A stretch of 64,000 bases of DNA from Antedon mediterranea (GCF_964355755.1 NC_092672.1:13326501-13390500), one strand, 5' to 3'. Positions 35,640 to 47,929 are shown, counted from the first letter of the stretch. Notes: generated by a model from the sequence alone, not told the origin. Numbers and translations are program-made.

Positions 35640-35830
35640 CTTTATGAATTCAACACTGATTATAATTCTCGTGTTGACTTAACCGCCCTAATTCTTTCTT
35701 TTCATCTAATCCATCTAACAGCAATACAATTTTATCGTTTCTGTTTGGTAGAGCCAAATGGTTGTTTTACCTATACCTTCTTCGCCTCAAGTTTTGCTTA
35801 CAGGTTTCGATTTTTGATGTCGGCGTCTCT
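35640..35830 (-). pseudogene. NACHT ATPase relic, second copy
   Basis: Minus strand 35786-35760 encodes GEEGIGKTT. After about 40 bases comes KIVLLLDGLDEKKELG (ending near 35685) in a shifted frame. The junction between the two boxes (LWLY/IWLY next to the Walker B strand) is the same deletion as in the 32.8-kb relic. The two are therefore copies of one already broken ancestor, now lying on either side of the satellite. Confidence 0.75.
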
Positions 35831-36254
35831 GCTGGTATGCCAGGAAATTGAAATTAAACATTAGGCTATGCTCAATAATAAGCAAAAGAAAAAAGATAAT
35901 GTTTCCATTCCTTCTTTACCGAACATATTCTTTCAAATATGAAATAACAAAAGATATGTGCGTGAATTTTGTTCTAATTTTATAATTAGATATTTCTTTG
36001 TCGATATTTAGAGATTCTTTAACAAAGCATTTGTGAATTTTTTCTTCAACAACTGCTTTTGTTCTAAATCCAAAATTAAATCCTAAATGTCTACTAAATT
36101 CCTTCTATTAAGTGCATTTCCTTGACTGTTGTTTGTCAGTTGGTGTATTTAGAGATTCTTTAAGAATTGTTTTTCTTTATTGCACTATGATACACTTTGT
36201 TTATAATAATTGTGTTTTACTAATGCCCTAAATATTTCTTTTAAACTATTTTTT

Positions 36255-36310
36255 GAGATGCAATTTCAGTTTCATCTAATCCATCCAACAACAGCACAAT
36301 GATATAATTA
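36255..36310 (-). pseudogene. NACHT Walker B fragment
   Basis: The minus strand reads NYIIVLLLDGLDETEI around 36310-36260, the same hydrophobic-D-G-x-D-E box. No Walker A is found next to it. It is another scrap of the same family. Confidence 0.6.
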
Positions 36311-36869
36311 TTTTCATCATTAGTGTTTGTGTTCTAAATCCATAAATAAACTCCACATGTCTCAGTGGATTTCCTAGACAGCTCTTTGTCGATGTTGGTG
36401 TATTTATAGATTCTTTATTGATTTGTTGATTTCTTCTTTAAAAATTATTGTTGGTGTTGTAAATCCAAAATTAAATCAATGTCTACTAAATTCCTTCTCA
36501 GTTCATTTCCTAAACCGTTCTTTGTCGGGTAAGTGAATTTAGAGACTCTTTAACAAATCATTTGTGGACTCTTTGTTTAACATTTAATATTGTTTGTGTT
36601 CTTAATTCATAATTAGTTCCCAGATTTAAAAATGTCTTTTCTTCTTTGGGCAATTCCTAGACAGATCTTTGTCGATGTTGGGTGTATTTACAGATTCTTA
36701 TCATTTATTTAATCTGCATCAATTTGTGCCACATTACATGTCAATGTATGTCCCAATTCTCTGTCAGTGGCATGTAAATTACAACATTCTTTAAACAAAT
36801 GATACGTATTTTGGATCTTCAAACATTGTTTGTATTCTAGATCCAATTATCTTCAAATTTGTTTACATT

Positions 36870-38345
36870 TATATTCTCTGCAGAATATATACATTAGTTC
36901 AAAGAAATATTTCTCATGAATATTATAAAGCTTTCCAGCTTTATTATATGTTAATTATTTATAATAATTATTATAAGTCTTCGGAGATCTTTGTGATTTG
37001 TACACCTATAGCCTTTGTTTTTTACACAGATACGGTCTGTTTTTGTGTTTTGTTCTTTATGTATACTTTTTAAGAGTTGATCGCTAAGTCTGTACGCACT
37101 TTCTTTGTAAACTAGATGGAATTAAGTTTTACTTGCTACTAAATGTTTGACTCTAATTTGAGGTGCATTGCAATTGAACAGTTTTTCATGAGTTAGATGT
37201 CTTTAGCAAATATGAATACGAGTCCCTTACGCTGATGTGGTTGTATTAGATGACATAGATGTAATGTGAATCCCATGCCCTTTTAAAGGTTTAAAATGTT
37301 AAATGTATTATTTCTGGTCCTCAAGTTTAACTGGAAACTGAGGAAAGTCGGATTATGTCGAGATGACTGAAAGCATTTCTATAGTTCAAGAAATGTCTTT
37401 GTGGACATTTTGTGCACATAGTCACTTGTCATTGCAGTTGTCTGAAATTTATTGTATGCCTTCCGTCCAGTTAGTTTACTAAGATAAATTTAAAACTGAT
37501 TTCATTTTCCATTTGAATCTGATAGGCTTACCTCCATTATGAGATGCCATCCAACAGACCAGCAAAAATGTTTATACGACATTTACCATTTGTTTGCATT
37601 TCATATTTATTTTCCCCAATAAACCTAGCTTGTAATGGTTAGTCTCAATTGTGGACATTTTAGTTTCACGTGACTTAAAATACTATATCGAGTCTTGGTA
37701 TTAGGTCAATCCATGTACATAGTATAGTATTTCGTTGCTTCCATGAATTCGATTAAAGTAATTATTCTTACATAGCCACAATTGATCATAAGAGTCACGA
37801 AATATAGGTTTTAGATGACTTCAAGATTGTTTTCAATCCTACTTTGGTGACCTACCCAAATTATATTTATAGTATAATATCTCACTTTTTGTTCTTACTA
37901 TTCATTATTATTTGTATAAATGTGTGTGGTAACCAAATAAAATAAACAAAAAAGATCTTCATTTTCCGTGTACCTTTACCCACAACCCAGAATCGTTAGG
38001 GCGTGTCAAAAGAAAAGAGAACATTCCAGTAGACTTACTTATGCCACTGTTGTATGAAATTCACACTCAACAAACCCTTTGAAAGTGAATTGACATAGCA
38101 TTTTGAGGATCACGCATCCAGTTCTCACTCATTGATTTATATCGCTTGTTTAGCTATATTTTCTTTCCAGGATGCAACACTGAATTACTGTAATACAAGA
38201 ATTTTTCAATTATTCTTATATTCATTAAATTTAGAAATAATAAAACAATTGCGTTGTACAATATTGTAATTTGTATAGTTTAATTTATCAAGAGAGTCAC
38301 AGTACTTTGTGTAGAGTAGATGTTTCTCACTAGAACGCAAGGACT
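36870..38345. other. Gene-free stretch
   Basis: AT-rich sequence without recognisable genes, tandem structure or inverted ends. Confidence 0.45.
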
Positions 38346-38460
38346 GGATTGGGAATATTGGTTTTTTTTTTTATCAAAGAAAGCATAAATGGTTGTAAAA
38401 TAGTTCTAGAATCTTTTTGTTTTATGGAAGAAAATGTCGTCCTTAAAGCTCTCTCTACAC

Positions 38461-39724
38461 CAGGGGCGCAGCCAGCAAAGAATTAAAGGGGGGGTCAACC
38501 AATATGTGAGTATTTTGCGAGCGAAGCGAGCAACCATGGGCTGGGGGCCAGTCTAGGGCAATCTAGATCATTTGAATCGGTTTACGCACACACAAATATG
38601 ACAATGTTAACACTAATAAACTGAAACAAAGAAAACAAAAAACAACTCTCATTTTCATTACAGAACATTTTTATATTCCAGGCTGCCACAGACAAACACT
38701 TTTTTTCTTGCTTGTTTGTTGATTTGTGTAGAGAGGCTGTAAACTCAGAGGAGGAATTATTTGAATTCCTCCCTTTTCACCAAGACAAAAGTTGCATGAA
38801 ATGAACGTAGAGATGCAAAAGTTTGAAAAAAGAAATTAGAATGATAGCATGGAGGGAGTGATGTTATTAAATGAGAACCGTAAGGTTGGAGTTCATACAC
38901 TGTGCAAGTCCAAGAAGCTATCTTGGCTCCGTGTGTATGTGAGACGCTTATCATACCCAGTACATACAATATTTTGTTTAAAAATATACCTATTTTGTTC
39001 GAATGTATAGTATAGGTGATAGCTTATACATAATTGTAATAACTAACTTCTAAATTATTATCATACATTTTACGTTAGTTACTATAACGGCGCTCTTGAC
39101 ATCGCGTGATGCATCTTTAAACATAAGTTTGGAACATTCTTCTTGGCTTGGAGACAGAATTCGCGAATGACATTCTCTGTATTAATGTTCATGTTAAAGT
39201 GTATTTTCATGAGGCACAGTCCCGAAAGCTGCTCATAAGACATGTGATTTCCCAAACAGGTTTTCGTTCTCCATAAAGTCGAAAAACTCCACTCAGCTTC
39301 AGCAGACGTTACGGGCATAGGCCTACGCGATTAGAAGAAGTGCACGCACATTCGGGAACACATTTGGATCCGCTAATTTTACACAGTCGCTTCCATCACT
39401 GAAGCTCGGAATGAAGATGTTCGTGTCTTGGCAGATCATCGTACCAAATTCAAGTTCCTTGAAGACTTCTTCAACATTACACTTCACTATAGACTCGGGT
39501 GCTACGCCAAATATTTTAAAGCATGGCCTGTTATCGGCAGAAAAACGGGTTTTTAACTCGGTTTGTTATCAAGAAGTTGATTTGGTAATACTGCTCGGTA
39601 GTAATCTTCCACAGTATCTCCAGGATGATTTGATCTGTATTGTTGTCTCATGTTTTTATTTATTTTTTTCTAAAAAAAAAGGGGGGGTCAGGACCCCTGT
39701 GACCCCCCACTGGCTGCGCCCCTG
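38461..39724 (-). mobile_element. hAT DNA transposon, degenerate
   Basis: Terminal inverted repeats are CAGGGGCGCAGCCAG at 38461-38475 and the complementary TGGCTGCGCCCCTG ending at 39724. The direct repeat TACAC flanks both sides (38456-38460 and 39725-39729). G-rich tracts (GGGGGGGTCA) lie just inside both ends. The remaining transposase fragment is on the minus strand. Confidence 0.82.
39082..39560 (-). pseudogene. hAT transposase C-terminal relic (hATC dimerisation region)
   Basis: The minus-strand frame 39318-39082 reads MPVTSAEAEWSFSTLWRTKT and continues with SYEQLSGLCLMKIHFNM. The S-x-A-E-R/W-x-F-S-x-L-x-x-x-K pattern and the L-S-G-L-x-L segment are the hATC signature. Upstream, to ~39560, a neighbouring frame shows KCNVEEVFKELEFG, which looks like more of the same protein. 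Catalytic residues of the N-terminal RNase H fold are absent, so it cannot be active. Confidence 0.78.
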
Positions 39725-39859
39725 TACACTATCAAACTTTACGCAACTAAAAAATGATTTGCCATATATGGGCACTTTGACTTCATATAAATCCATATCT
39801 GGGGACATCACACTTTTTTTTTGGCAAACTAGTTTGATAGTGTTGAAAGAGCTTCTAAG

Positions 39860-41790
39860 AGAGAAAGCAAACACGAAAAAATAAATAATAAATAAAAAAA
39901 GTACAAAATGACATCATGATGTATGATTTAAAAAGTATGTATGCTTACTATCTCTACTTCAATCAAAATTGTTTTAAAAATGCAATTATTATCTTCACAT
40001 GAAAAACAATAGTAAAACACAATTTAGTCATTTTCTATAATTACAATTATTTTACTTGTTATTTGTTTGTTTACATAGGAGGATATTATCAGCTGTTCAA
40101 AAAGATCAATTCAAAGATACTGTAGCCTTACTATTTATAAACTTCGCCATACCTACTGTACTTAAATATTCAAAATAAATACTGCAGTAAGCACTAACAT
40201 TGGAAGTGTTGTCTTTTTATTATGGCACATAGATAGTTAGCTGACAAAGAAACACATGACATATGCAAAAAAAAGTCCTGTTATTTATAAACATTAAAAT
40301 TGTATTCTAACAATATAAACATTTAAAAGAATATTGGTTGCTACTTAGAAAACAATGAAACTGATAGTTAAAACAACAAAGTAAAATGTCATACCATCTA
40401 TTGTACATAAATGTCAAGAAAAACGTGACAAGGCACATTTGTATATTAAATATGGATTATAGAAAAAAATTCACTTAGTATGAATTAAAAAATATTTGCC
40501 ATTTATTAATGGGCAGCATTTTTTAAATTTTACTTGGACATGAATTGTACATGAATTGTACATGAATGTCAAAAGAAACTCAGCAACGGTAATGAACTAT
40601 TTCAGACATTTTGCTCTATTTCTACTGAACTGAAGAATATACTTTGCTTCCTTACATTTCACTGTAACTATTTTTATAAGTATAATCTTGAACTGCATGG
40701 CAAATTAAATTATACTATATGTGGGCAATATATTTTGCCAAACACTTCCTAATCCTAATTCGTTGAGCTTAACAAAAATACTTAAACAATAATAAGGATT
40801 TATAGAGGGGAAAACAACCAAAAATACAGACTTTAAAATACCAAAGGAATGTAAAAATAACGTTTTTTAATAGTTTAACAAAAGAATGCAAAATTAAATA
40901 TTCACAAGATTTATTTATTTGATTTTTTTAAAACCAAAGGGGTTTTTAAACATATATACAAAACATTACAGGTGATAATAGTTTGGTCTGAGGTAATGGA
41001 GTTTTTAAAAAAGACTATTAAGCATATTATAAGACATTTACAATTATCCATGATATAAAAGTACACTGAACAAATTACGTTTTAAAAATCAATCAAATGT
41101 ACAGAATTTTAATAAGGATAGGTGTAATGACTATGTAAATGATTATGCAATTTTCAAAAATGATGTTTTATAATGTAGATTTAATTATTCTATAGTGTTA
41201 TGTAAGAAGTCATAGGAGATATAATTAACACTACCTAGGCTAAAATAAATCAGCATTATACAGTAACAGTATTCTCTCAGGTTTGTATAAAAACTTAACA
41301 CAAATGTTGATATCGACAAATTTAAGCTGTAAAAAGTTTCCCTATCTTATTAATACTGTACTGCAAGAAGTGAGGTCATACAATGAAATGCAATCTGGAT
41401 TAAATTCAAACTATCAATAATTATTTTAAAATGCAGTTTGCTATCACCATCTTCTTTAATTAAAATCTCACCAAAAATAACACAAGATTTCTAGTAAAAA
41501 TGTTATATCATCATGATTTTTAACAAATCCGCAGCAATTCAAAACTGTTAATTCTGACATATAGGATGACCCTTGTTCTCTATCTGCACACAATCTTAAT
41601 TTGAACTCAGTGCTAGGCCTGCGTGGCTTACTATCATGCCTGTAAATAGGAGATCACCTTCCATGCTCCGTATACAAGCAATTGATTCAGATCATCTTAT
41701 ATGTAAGAATTTACTTCCAAGATAAATAAGACCTTATTTCATGCTAAAATTATACAAAATGTTAACAGTTCACCAACTATTTATCTATTG
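39860..41790. other. Flank holding the probable 3' UTR of CTDNEP1
   Basis: AT-rich, without coding signal. The CTDNEP1 stop is at 41797-41795 on the minus strand, so part of this is its 3' UTR; the polyadenylation site was not resolved. Confidence 0.4.
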
Positions 41791-41794
41791 AATG

Positions 41795-44700
41795 TTATAC
41801 TCGATTAACATGAACATTTCGTCTAAGTACAGATCGAACATCGCTAGCAAACCTCAAAGCATCAAGCATTGGCAACAGATTTAACAGCCCTACATCACTA
41901 GGATCTGAAAACCATGATACTACTGGTATTGCATTTTCTGAAAAGGCAATGAAAATAGCAATAAACAAGTATGAAGCCAGCAAAGACCTCATGTTATGAT
42001 GCTGCACAGTAAATAAAAATTAATGTTTATGAGTGTACTGATACAAATAATTTTATGACGTGAAAATAGAACAACATTTCAGGTTTCATCAAATGAAATT
42101 ATTAGTTCAATACAAAATGAATCATCCTTTCACTCTCGGTAATGTAATAAAGAGTGCAATAGAACATTTATTTAACATCACGCACAATCCTCCTTATCAA
42201 ATAATAAGAATCTACTATTCAGGTAAGTGGACTTCCCAAGTATCCCAATAATTGCTGATAACCCATATTTTTAGTCATCCTCCAGTAGGTGTGCAACAAA
42301 TATTATATTCCATTGAATGGGAAGAATATATACTTTTTTTCAAAGCAATTTTTATAGATATTTTTGTAGCATATTGAATAGAATGATCAATATTTGTCCT
42401 CCATATTCAATGATTAAGCATTTAGGTCTATTATTGTGTAATCTTGTTATACAACTAAAAACAGCCATACTATCAGTACATTATGGCTTACTTTAAAAAA
42501 AAAAAATTTACCTGGAAATAATTTGTATGCTCCTGGTGAGTTATCTACTATAAATACCCTTGAGAGATCGTCACTCACTGCTGACAAATCTTTAGTATAA
42601 CTACCACAATCTAATGTACAATGCTGTCAATACAAAAAAAATACATGTAAACTAATGATTATTTAAATTTCCAAAGTCCTCATCTTACCACGATAACGGA
42701 GTCGATAATGTCAAGAGGATGATTGGTGTCGTCCAATATAGCATGGAACACATCGGCAAGACGTTTGCTGTAGAAAGTCAAGAATTTGCACAGATGAACC
42801 AATTACTTTCCTGCTCTACCCAGCGCCTTTTCAATTCCGTCTTTATTCCCTTTACTGATATTCTTTACTGGGGTGGATTGATATAAGCAGTTTATAAACG
42901 GTCTTAGCGCTTAGGTCTTTTTGACGTATTAAGTAATTTTATAGACCATTGCTATACCAAAGTCTAACCTGTAAGCAGTCTGTAAAATCCCTCTAAAAGC
43001 CTACTTGAAGGAGTCTTAAAACAGTCTTTTGTCAACATGGCGTTGCTTTACATAATTGATCATGAAAGACAACACATTGAACAAGTTTTAAATGTTAAAT
43101 CAAATAATGATGATCTTAAATAAATTAATAAATTTCTCGCGTAAAAATGTATGTACTGTTATGAGCGAAATTGAGAAAGCATGACAAACATTACCTTATT
43201 TGGTATTCTACACGTAAAGTGCAGCCTCAATTTGTTACAGTACACAATCTTATCCAAGATTGTTTTATAGCAATTGTCTATTACAGGGATCGCTTTAGTA
43301 AGACCGTCTGATAAAGCCGGCTTTAAACGGTTAAGAACATTTTATAGGAATTTGCGCACGATGTTCATACCTGTCTGTAGTATCTTCTTTTGAGTACCCC
43401 TCTGCCTTTGTCCAATTTATCTGCCACAGCTGAACCATATATTTCCATACTTGCTGTAAATACCACTAAATCATACCACTGGCTAACCTGTTTACAAAAA
43501 AAAAATGTATTTGAGTTCTTTGTGAATTACTTGAACTAGCAAGTATACCCGCACAACAGCAGGTTTCAAATGTAGTTTAAAACATCATTTATCAGATCCA
43601 TAATCGCCATATATCCCCAAAATTAGTTTATCCTAGTTTCAGCTCGATCGGAGTAGTTTTGAAATTAAACCTTGACATCGCATGATCTTGGGTGGCGCCC
43701 GCCAGATTAATACGTGCTCTACAGGATTACTTTACGCAAGTTTCAGTTCCATCGAAGCAATTAGAGATTTTAACTCTACGAATGCAAACTTGTTCTTTCT
43801 TATACCAAGCTACACCCACCCACCAAATTTGAAGACCATGTGACCCCTAGTCTCTGAATAAAGACGGATAGACAGAGAGACATGCACAACATTTTGTGAA
43901 TTATAGTAAGATGTTGATTTTAGATTTAAAGAGGAATTAAAAAAAGATTTTGAAAAATGAAAGGCGTGGCAACAAATTGTTTTTATTCAATAATACCTAG
44001 CATCAATCAATGTATTTTAACCAAATATTATATCTGAAATTCATGCCTGTCGCCGAGCTTTTAAGATTATTATTTTTATTTCCTTTAAAGTCTCATAATT
44101 TTATTATACATGTTATTAAACTTATTCTGGGATAAAAGAACTTACAACATCCAAAAAGAAGTCCACATGTGGCCTCTTGTAGACAAAAAATCGTACTGGA
44201 TGGGCATCAATAGTTACCTGTAATGCAGAATATAATATTAAACATTTAGCCATATTTGGTTAGAAATCATATTTTACAATAAAGATTATAAATTCCATGA
44301 AATATAGTGATATGTCACATGTTAGTACTGTAATGCTTTACTTCCATTGCCTTGTCCTTCAGATGGGATGTTAAACTGTTTCCAATAGACAAATTTATTT
44401 GTACAAATTGTAAGTGTTCACTAATGCGCATGTGTAGTAATATTTTCATCTACTTGTTGTGACATGGAAAAATGTGAAACCAATTATAACTCAGGAATGT
44501 TTTATTCACTAATTTGAAAAAGAGGCTAAGTTGTTGCTTCTGTGTAAATGAAGCGCACTACAACTTGATAGATATTCAACAAGAGTAAGTAATTATCTTC
44601 TGGTGTGAATCATGTTACATTGATGCACTGCTCTGGCTCCTTATAGAGGGTAGTAGGCATAATCAATCAAATATCCCTGTTTACTAACTGTTAAACTGAA

Positions 44701-46885
44701 TGATCATTGATATTCATCTGCATACACATTTGAAATTAAGAAAACCTGGGAATGCAAAACGAGTCAAGATTAGATTGGATTCTGAATAATGAAATATAGG
44801 GTGTGTCAACACATTTATAGTGAGTGTGGCCGAGCGGTTAAGACAGTGGAACCATAATCCATAGCCATAACATCGGCACGAGTTCGAGGCTCACTCGCTC
44901 CATGGTTCTGGTGGTAGAACAAGTCTTCTTGGATAAGGACTAAAAATCTGTAGGTCCAGTGTACATCTGGCTCATGTGCACTTTAAAGAACCTAGTACAT
45001 CTTTCGAGATGAGTAGGGGGTTACCCCGGTGTACTAGTTCATATATACACACTGTCGTGTACAGACGTAATGGTGCCATAGTTGGCTGCCGATGACACGA
45101 TGTGACCCTTTAGGGAGAAGAATGTTGTTGAAGAGAGGCAACATCTAAGTCCATAGTGTCTTTGATCACTAATTGTTGCTAGAATTGGCGCTTTAAAGAA
45201 TGTTCAATGTTTAGTAAATAAGGCGTGCAGAATAACTAAACAGATCATTAGATTTGATGATGTTTGTAACGTCAAAATTCATGATAAGGTCATTGCCATA
45301 ATGAAAGATGAGAGTCATCCACTCTATAGTGATTTTCAATGGTTGAGATCTGGAAGGCATTTGAGGGCTACACGTTGTAGAACAAAACGCTTTCTTAATT
45401 CTTTTGTTCCGTACTCAATTAGACATTTTAATAATCGTTGTTAAGTCGTTGAATTTTGTTGCTATGTAATTTTATTGTATTAACCTTTTAACTTTGAGCA
45501 ATTGTATGTCACATGAATTTCCGTATGGACAAATAAAATGAACTATGAACTATGAACAAATTCGTATATATTATATTATTATAAACAAGGACATATACCT
45601 TTATGTCTTATATATATATATGAAAATTACCTTTAACACAAAGTCAGGTGGAATTGTTGGCTTTGAATTAGGACGTATCAATCCGTCATGATACGAATGA
45701 ATTAAAGTTTCATCTAGATCAAGCACTAATGTTTTTCGTTTTACAAGATCTATTAAATGAATTAAATTAAACAATTCAGTAAAGTAAATTAAATGTAAAC
45801 ATACTGGATACTGTCTTCACTTGGTATAATGAAACACAATTCAAAATATGGAATGTTGAATCTCTTTGACATCCTTTTTATCAAATGGAAACATGATAAT
45901 AATATAATATTATTAAGCCAATATCTGCTCTGAACTGAAAAAAACTCCATTCTTGTTAAGTTCCTGATTTTGAAATCAAATGCATAGTATTGTGTTAAAC
46001 TAATTGATAAATATGAATTGAAAAAATCTACCAACAGAATTTGACAAAAAGGATATTGCTGATTGATACTTACCTAATTTGCGTTTTGAAAGTGGTGAAA
46101 GTGGTTGAACATCATATCTAACTGTTTGGTGCTGGATGAACTGATTAAAATAAAAATGTACATGATTTTGTTTTGCACAGATAGTAGGCCTAGGCCTAGG
46201 GCCTAGTTATATTATTAAGCATATATTTCTTAATAAAACTGTGTAGGCCTACAGTAATTAGCTAGATAATTTGAAGCTAGACATTATAGGCTAAATCTCT
46301 AGAAACCTGTCAATCAATGCCCTATCTAGTATTAATTAAAATAATTAATATTATATTATTAGAGGCTAGTTAGGCCAGAGTATACCTAGGCCTAGTATGA
46401 AATTAAACTACTAGGTCTACCCTAGGCTCTCAGTCTCTAGTCACACACAGGCATATATAGCCTAGGTCTAGGCTTAGCCTAATACAGTATATATAGCCTC
46501 TAGGAATCTAGATAGGCCTAGCTAGGCCCTATTATGCTTAATTAGTTTAGTGAAGAATTCAATTCTATCCTTATTCCTAATTAATATCATCCATTCATTG
46601 CATCTATTATCTATTTTACATCTAGGTGGACTAGACCTAGCCTATGTTAGTGTTAGGCTAACCTAAGCTAGGCCTTAATAAGCCTCTAGGAGCTAGGCCT
46701 TGCCTACAGTAGGCATGCCTAGAGGCTAGGCTAGCTAGCTAGCTAGGCTAGCCTGACAGACAGTCATTGACAAAACAAATCCTTACCTTCCGAATATTCC
46801 TACGTATGACATAACTGAAGATCTCCCATAATTTTGAAGCAATCATGAGCAGAGTTTTAATACCCATCAGTAAATAGGTTTTCAT
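41795..46885 (-). CDS. CTDNEP1: CTD nuclear envelope phosphatase 1 (Dullard), 7 exons, 242 residues
   Basis: Exons on the minus strand are 46885-46787, 46140-46074, 45749-45631, 44217-44146, 43487-43371, 42623-42512 and 41937-41795. They total 729 bases with the stop, and all have AG/GT borders. The N-terminus has a hydrophobic membrane segment ([16 protein letters not shown]). The HAD-type phosphatase motif DLDET follows, with catalytic Asp at residues 66 and 68. Next come the family blocks [49 protein letters not shown] and SWFSDPSD...[10 protein letters not shown]. The length is close to the 244 residues of the human protein. The family dephosphorylates lipin and acts in BMP signalling at the ER/nuclear envelope. 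The gene looks intact. Introns carry a SINE and a LINE tail (intron 3), a dispersed repeat (intron 4) and a MITE (intron 5). Confidence 0.96.
42870..43351. mobile_element. MITE in CTDNEP1 intron 5 (relative of 56929-57451)
   Basis: GGGGTGGATTG, ATAAACGGTCTTAGCGCTTA, AAGCCTACTTGAAGGAGTCT, TTATTTGGTATTCTACACG and TAAGACCGTCTGATAAAG match the copy at 56929-57451 in the same order and orientation. Its right terminal repeat is decayed. It ends about 18 bases from the intron 5 splice donor (43370-43369). Confidence 0.75.
43535..43915. repeat. Dispersed repeat in CTDNEP1 intron 4
   Basis: AAGTATACCCGCACAACAGC, TTCAGCTCGATCGGAGTAG and GATAGACAGAGAGACATGCA give it the look of a decayed interspersed element. 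The class is not recognised. Confidence 0.4.
44820..45045 (+). mobile_element. tRNA-derived SINE, 3' truncated
   Basis: The head GTGTGGCCGAGCGGTTAAGA (box A) and CGAGTTCGAGGCTC (box B) is followed by AGAACAAGTCTTCTTGGATA, GTAGGTCCAGTGTACATC and TTACCCCGGTGTACTAGT. It matches the minus-strand copy at 15782-16102 until CCCCGGTGTA and then passes abruptly into LINE sequence. It lies in CTDNEP1 intron 3. Confidence 0.8.
45046..45560 (+). mobile_element. 5'-truncated LINE with reverse-transcriptase C-terminus
   Basis: An 85-codon frame without ATG (45187-45444) reads [17 protein letters not shown], then [39 protein letters not shown] and HFN, followed by the stop. This is the typical C-terminal end of CR1/Jockey-group ORF2 proteins (HPLY..F..L.SGR...RCRT.R...SF.P..IR..N). 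The 3' tail has tandem GAACTAT units (45539-45555). It is in CTDNEP1 intron 3, on the opposite strand to the gene. Confidence 0.8.
46180..46760. repeat. TAGGCC/CTAGGCCT cluster
   Basis: Irregular TAGGCCTAGG and GCTAGGCTAG words fill most of CTDNEP1 intron 1 and end just before exon 1 (46787). Confidence 0.75.
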
Positions 46886-47144
46886 TTGGATAGTACGATT
46901 ATCAACAGATTCCTGTGTGAGAGGTTTTGCTTAGGATTTCCCTCCCACAAAAATGTTTCACACGCCGAGAAATTGTGGTTTGCACGGCGTAGTAAACATC
47001 AACATTCTGGTGGTGGTGGCGCGAGGAGCTAGCTATCTTTAATTTGACGTTTGACCTTGATTGAAAGCTCTCCGGATATGCTAATCTCTACCCATCATAC
47101 AGCGCGCACTTTCAACAATAGTTCACACCGTATCCGGATATTCA

Positions 47145-47590
47145 CCCCCCGGACATTTACCCCCCGGACAACCACCACCTGGACCACTACCCCTTAGGAC
47201 AACCACCCCTTTAGGACAACTACCCCCCGGACAAATACCCCCAGACAACTACCCCCTTAGGACAACTACCCCCTAGGACAACTACCCCCTGGACAACTAC
47301 CCCCTGGACAACTACCCCCCGGACAATTACCCCCCAGGAACAATTACCCCCCGGACAATTACCCCCCCCCCCCCGGGTAATTACCCCGCGGACAACTACC
47401 TCTGACACAAAACTCCCCGTAGGACAACTACTTCCTGGACAATACTCCGAGGGCAAATACTCTTTTAGGACAACTAGGCCTACCTCCGTATGACAACTAA
47501 CCCCTGGACAACTACCACCCAGAAAACTATCCCTTTAGAACAACTAACCCCCCCCCCCCCCCCGGACGGACAACTACCACCCAGACCATT
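47145..47590. repeat. C-rich minisatellite, unit about 14-18 bp
   Basis: Units of the form GGACAACTACCCCCY repeat about 25 times with many variants (GGACAATTACCCCCC, AGGACAACTACCCCT) and two poly-C runs (47362-47376 and 47550-47563). The complementary strand is G-rich with repeated GGGGG tracts, so G-quadruplex formation is plausible. Confidence 0.85.
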
Positions 47591-47929
47591 CAACAACCTG
47601 ACTCTGCAACAGCGTATAATAGGAATTAATAACTATATTTTAATTCGTTACTTTGACGAATTACTATTCATTATTGTAAACAAAAGTAAAAGATTTAACA
47701 TAAATATAGCCTGGTATAAACTGAAGATTGTCACACATGATCATAGGATAGTCGAACGTATTATATAGTACTCCCTGTATTTACTATAAAGACTGGGTTC
47801 GCTAATAATAATAATAATGTTTGCGTCAGGACAATGCTTCGATAACCACTGGTCTTAAAAGAATTAATTTTTGTCTCAAATTTGTCATTTGTATTTTTGT
47901 ACACTTGAAGAATAATATCACTTTTGATA

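Larger units (their letters stand above)
33200..36870. repeat. ~140-bp satellite array with higher-order units and decayed edges
   Basis: The core at 33600-35590 repeats a unit of 127-142 bp. Each unit holds AAATCACATCCYAAATGTMT, TCTAAATTATTTCTCAGT, CATAAACGTTCCTT and TATTTAGAGATTCTTTAAA. AAATCACATC starts fall at 33742, 33869, 34011, 34151, 34278 (variant), 34420, 34558, 34698, 34838, 34977, 35117, 35257, 35397 and 35537 (variant). Toward both edges the unit decays into fragments (TTTAGAGATTCTTT still recognisable), and NACHT relics interrupt it. Confidence 0.88.
38443..39858. mobile_element. MITE interrupted by a hAT element
   Basis: The left end AAAGCTCTCTCTACAC and the right end GTGTTGAAAGAGCTT are imperfect inverted repeats. 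After the hAT insert, the MITE resumes at TACACTATCAAACTTTACGC and its right arm has AGTTTGATAGTGT. Without the insert the MITE would be roughly 150 bp. A relative without insertion lies near 11695. Confidence 0.6.

Noticed and set aside
35550-35864. 104-codon plus-strand open frame
   Set aside because: It runs antisense over the last satellite unit and a NACHT relic; the recognisable protein signal is on the minus strand.
44820-44905. tRNA gene (Ser/Leu-like)
   Set aside because: Boxes A and B are present, but the acceptor and anticodon stems do not pair well, and the SINE body follows directly; the same head occurs at 16.0-16.1 kb.
47220-47456. Gly/Val-rich 78-codon minus-strand frame
   Set aside because: Artefact of the C-rich minisatellite.
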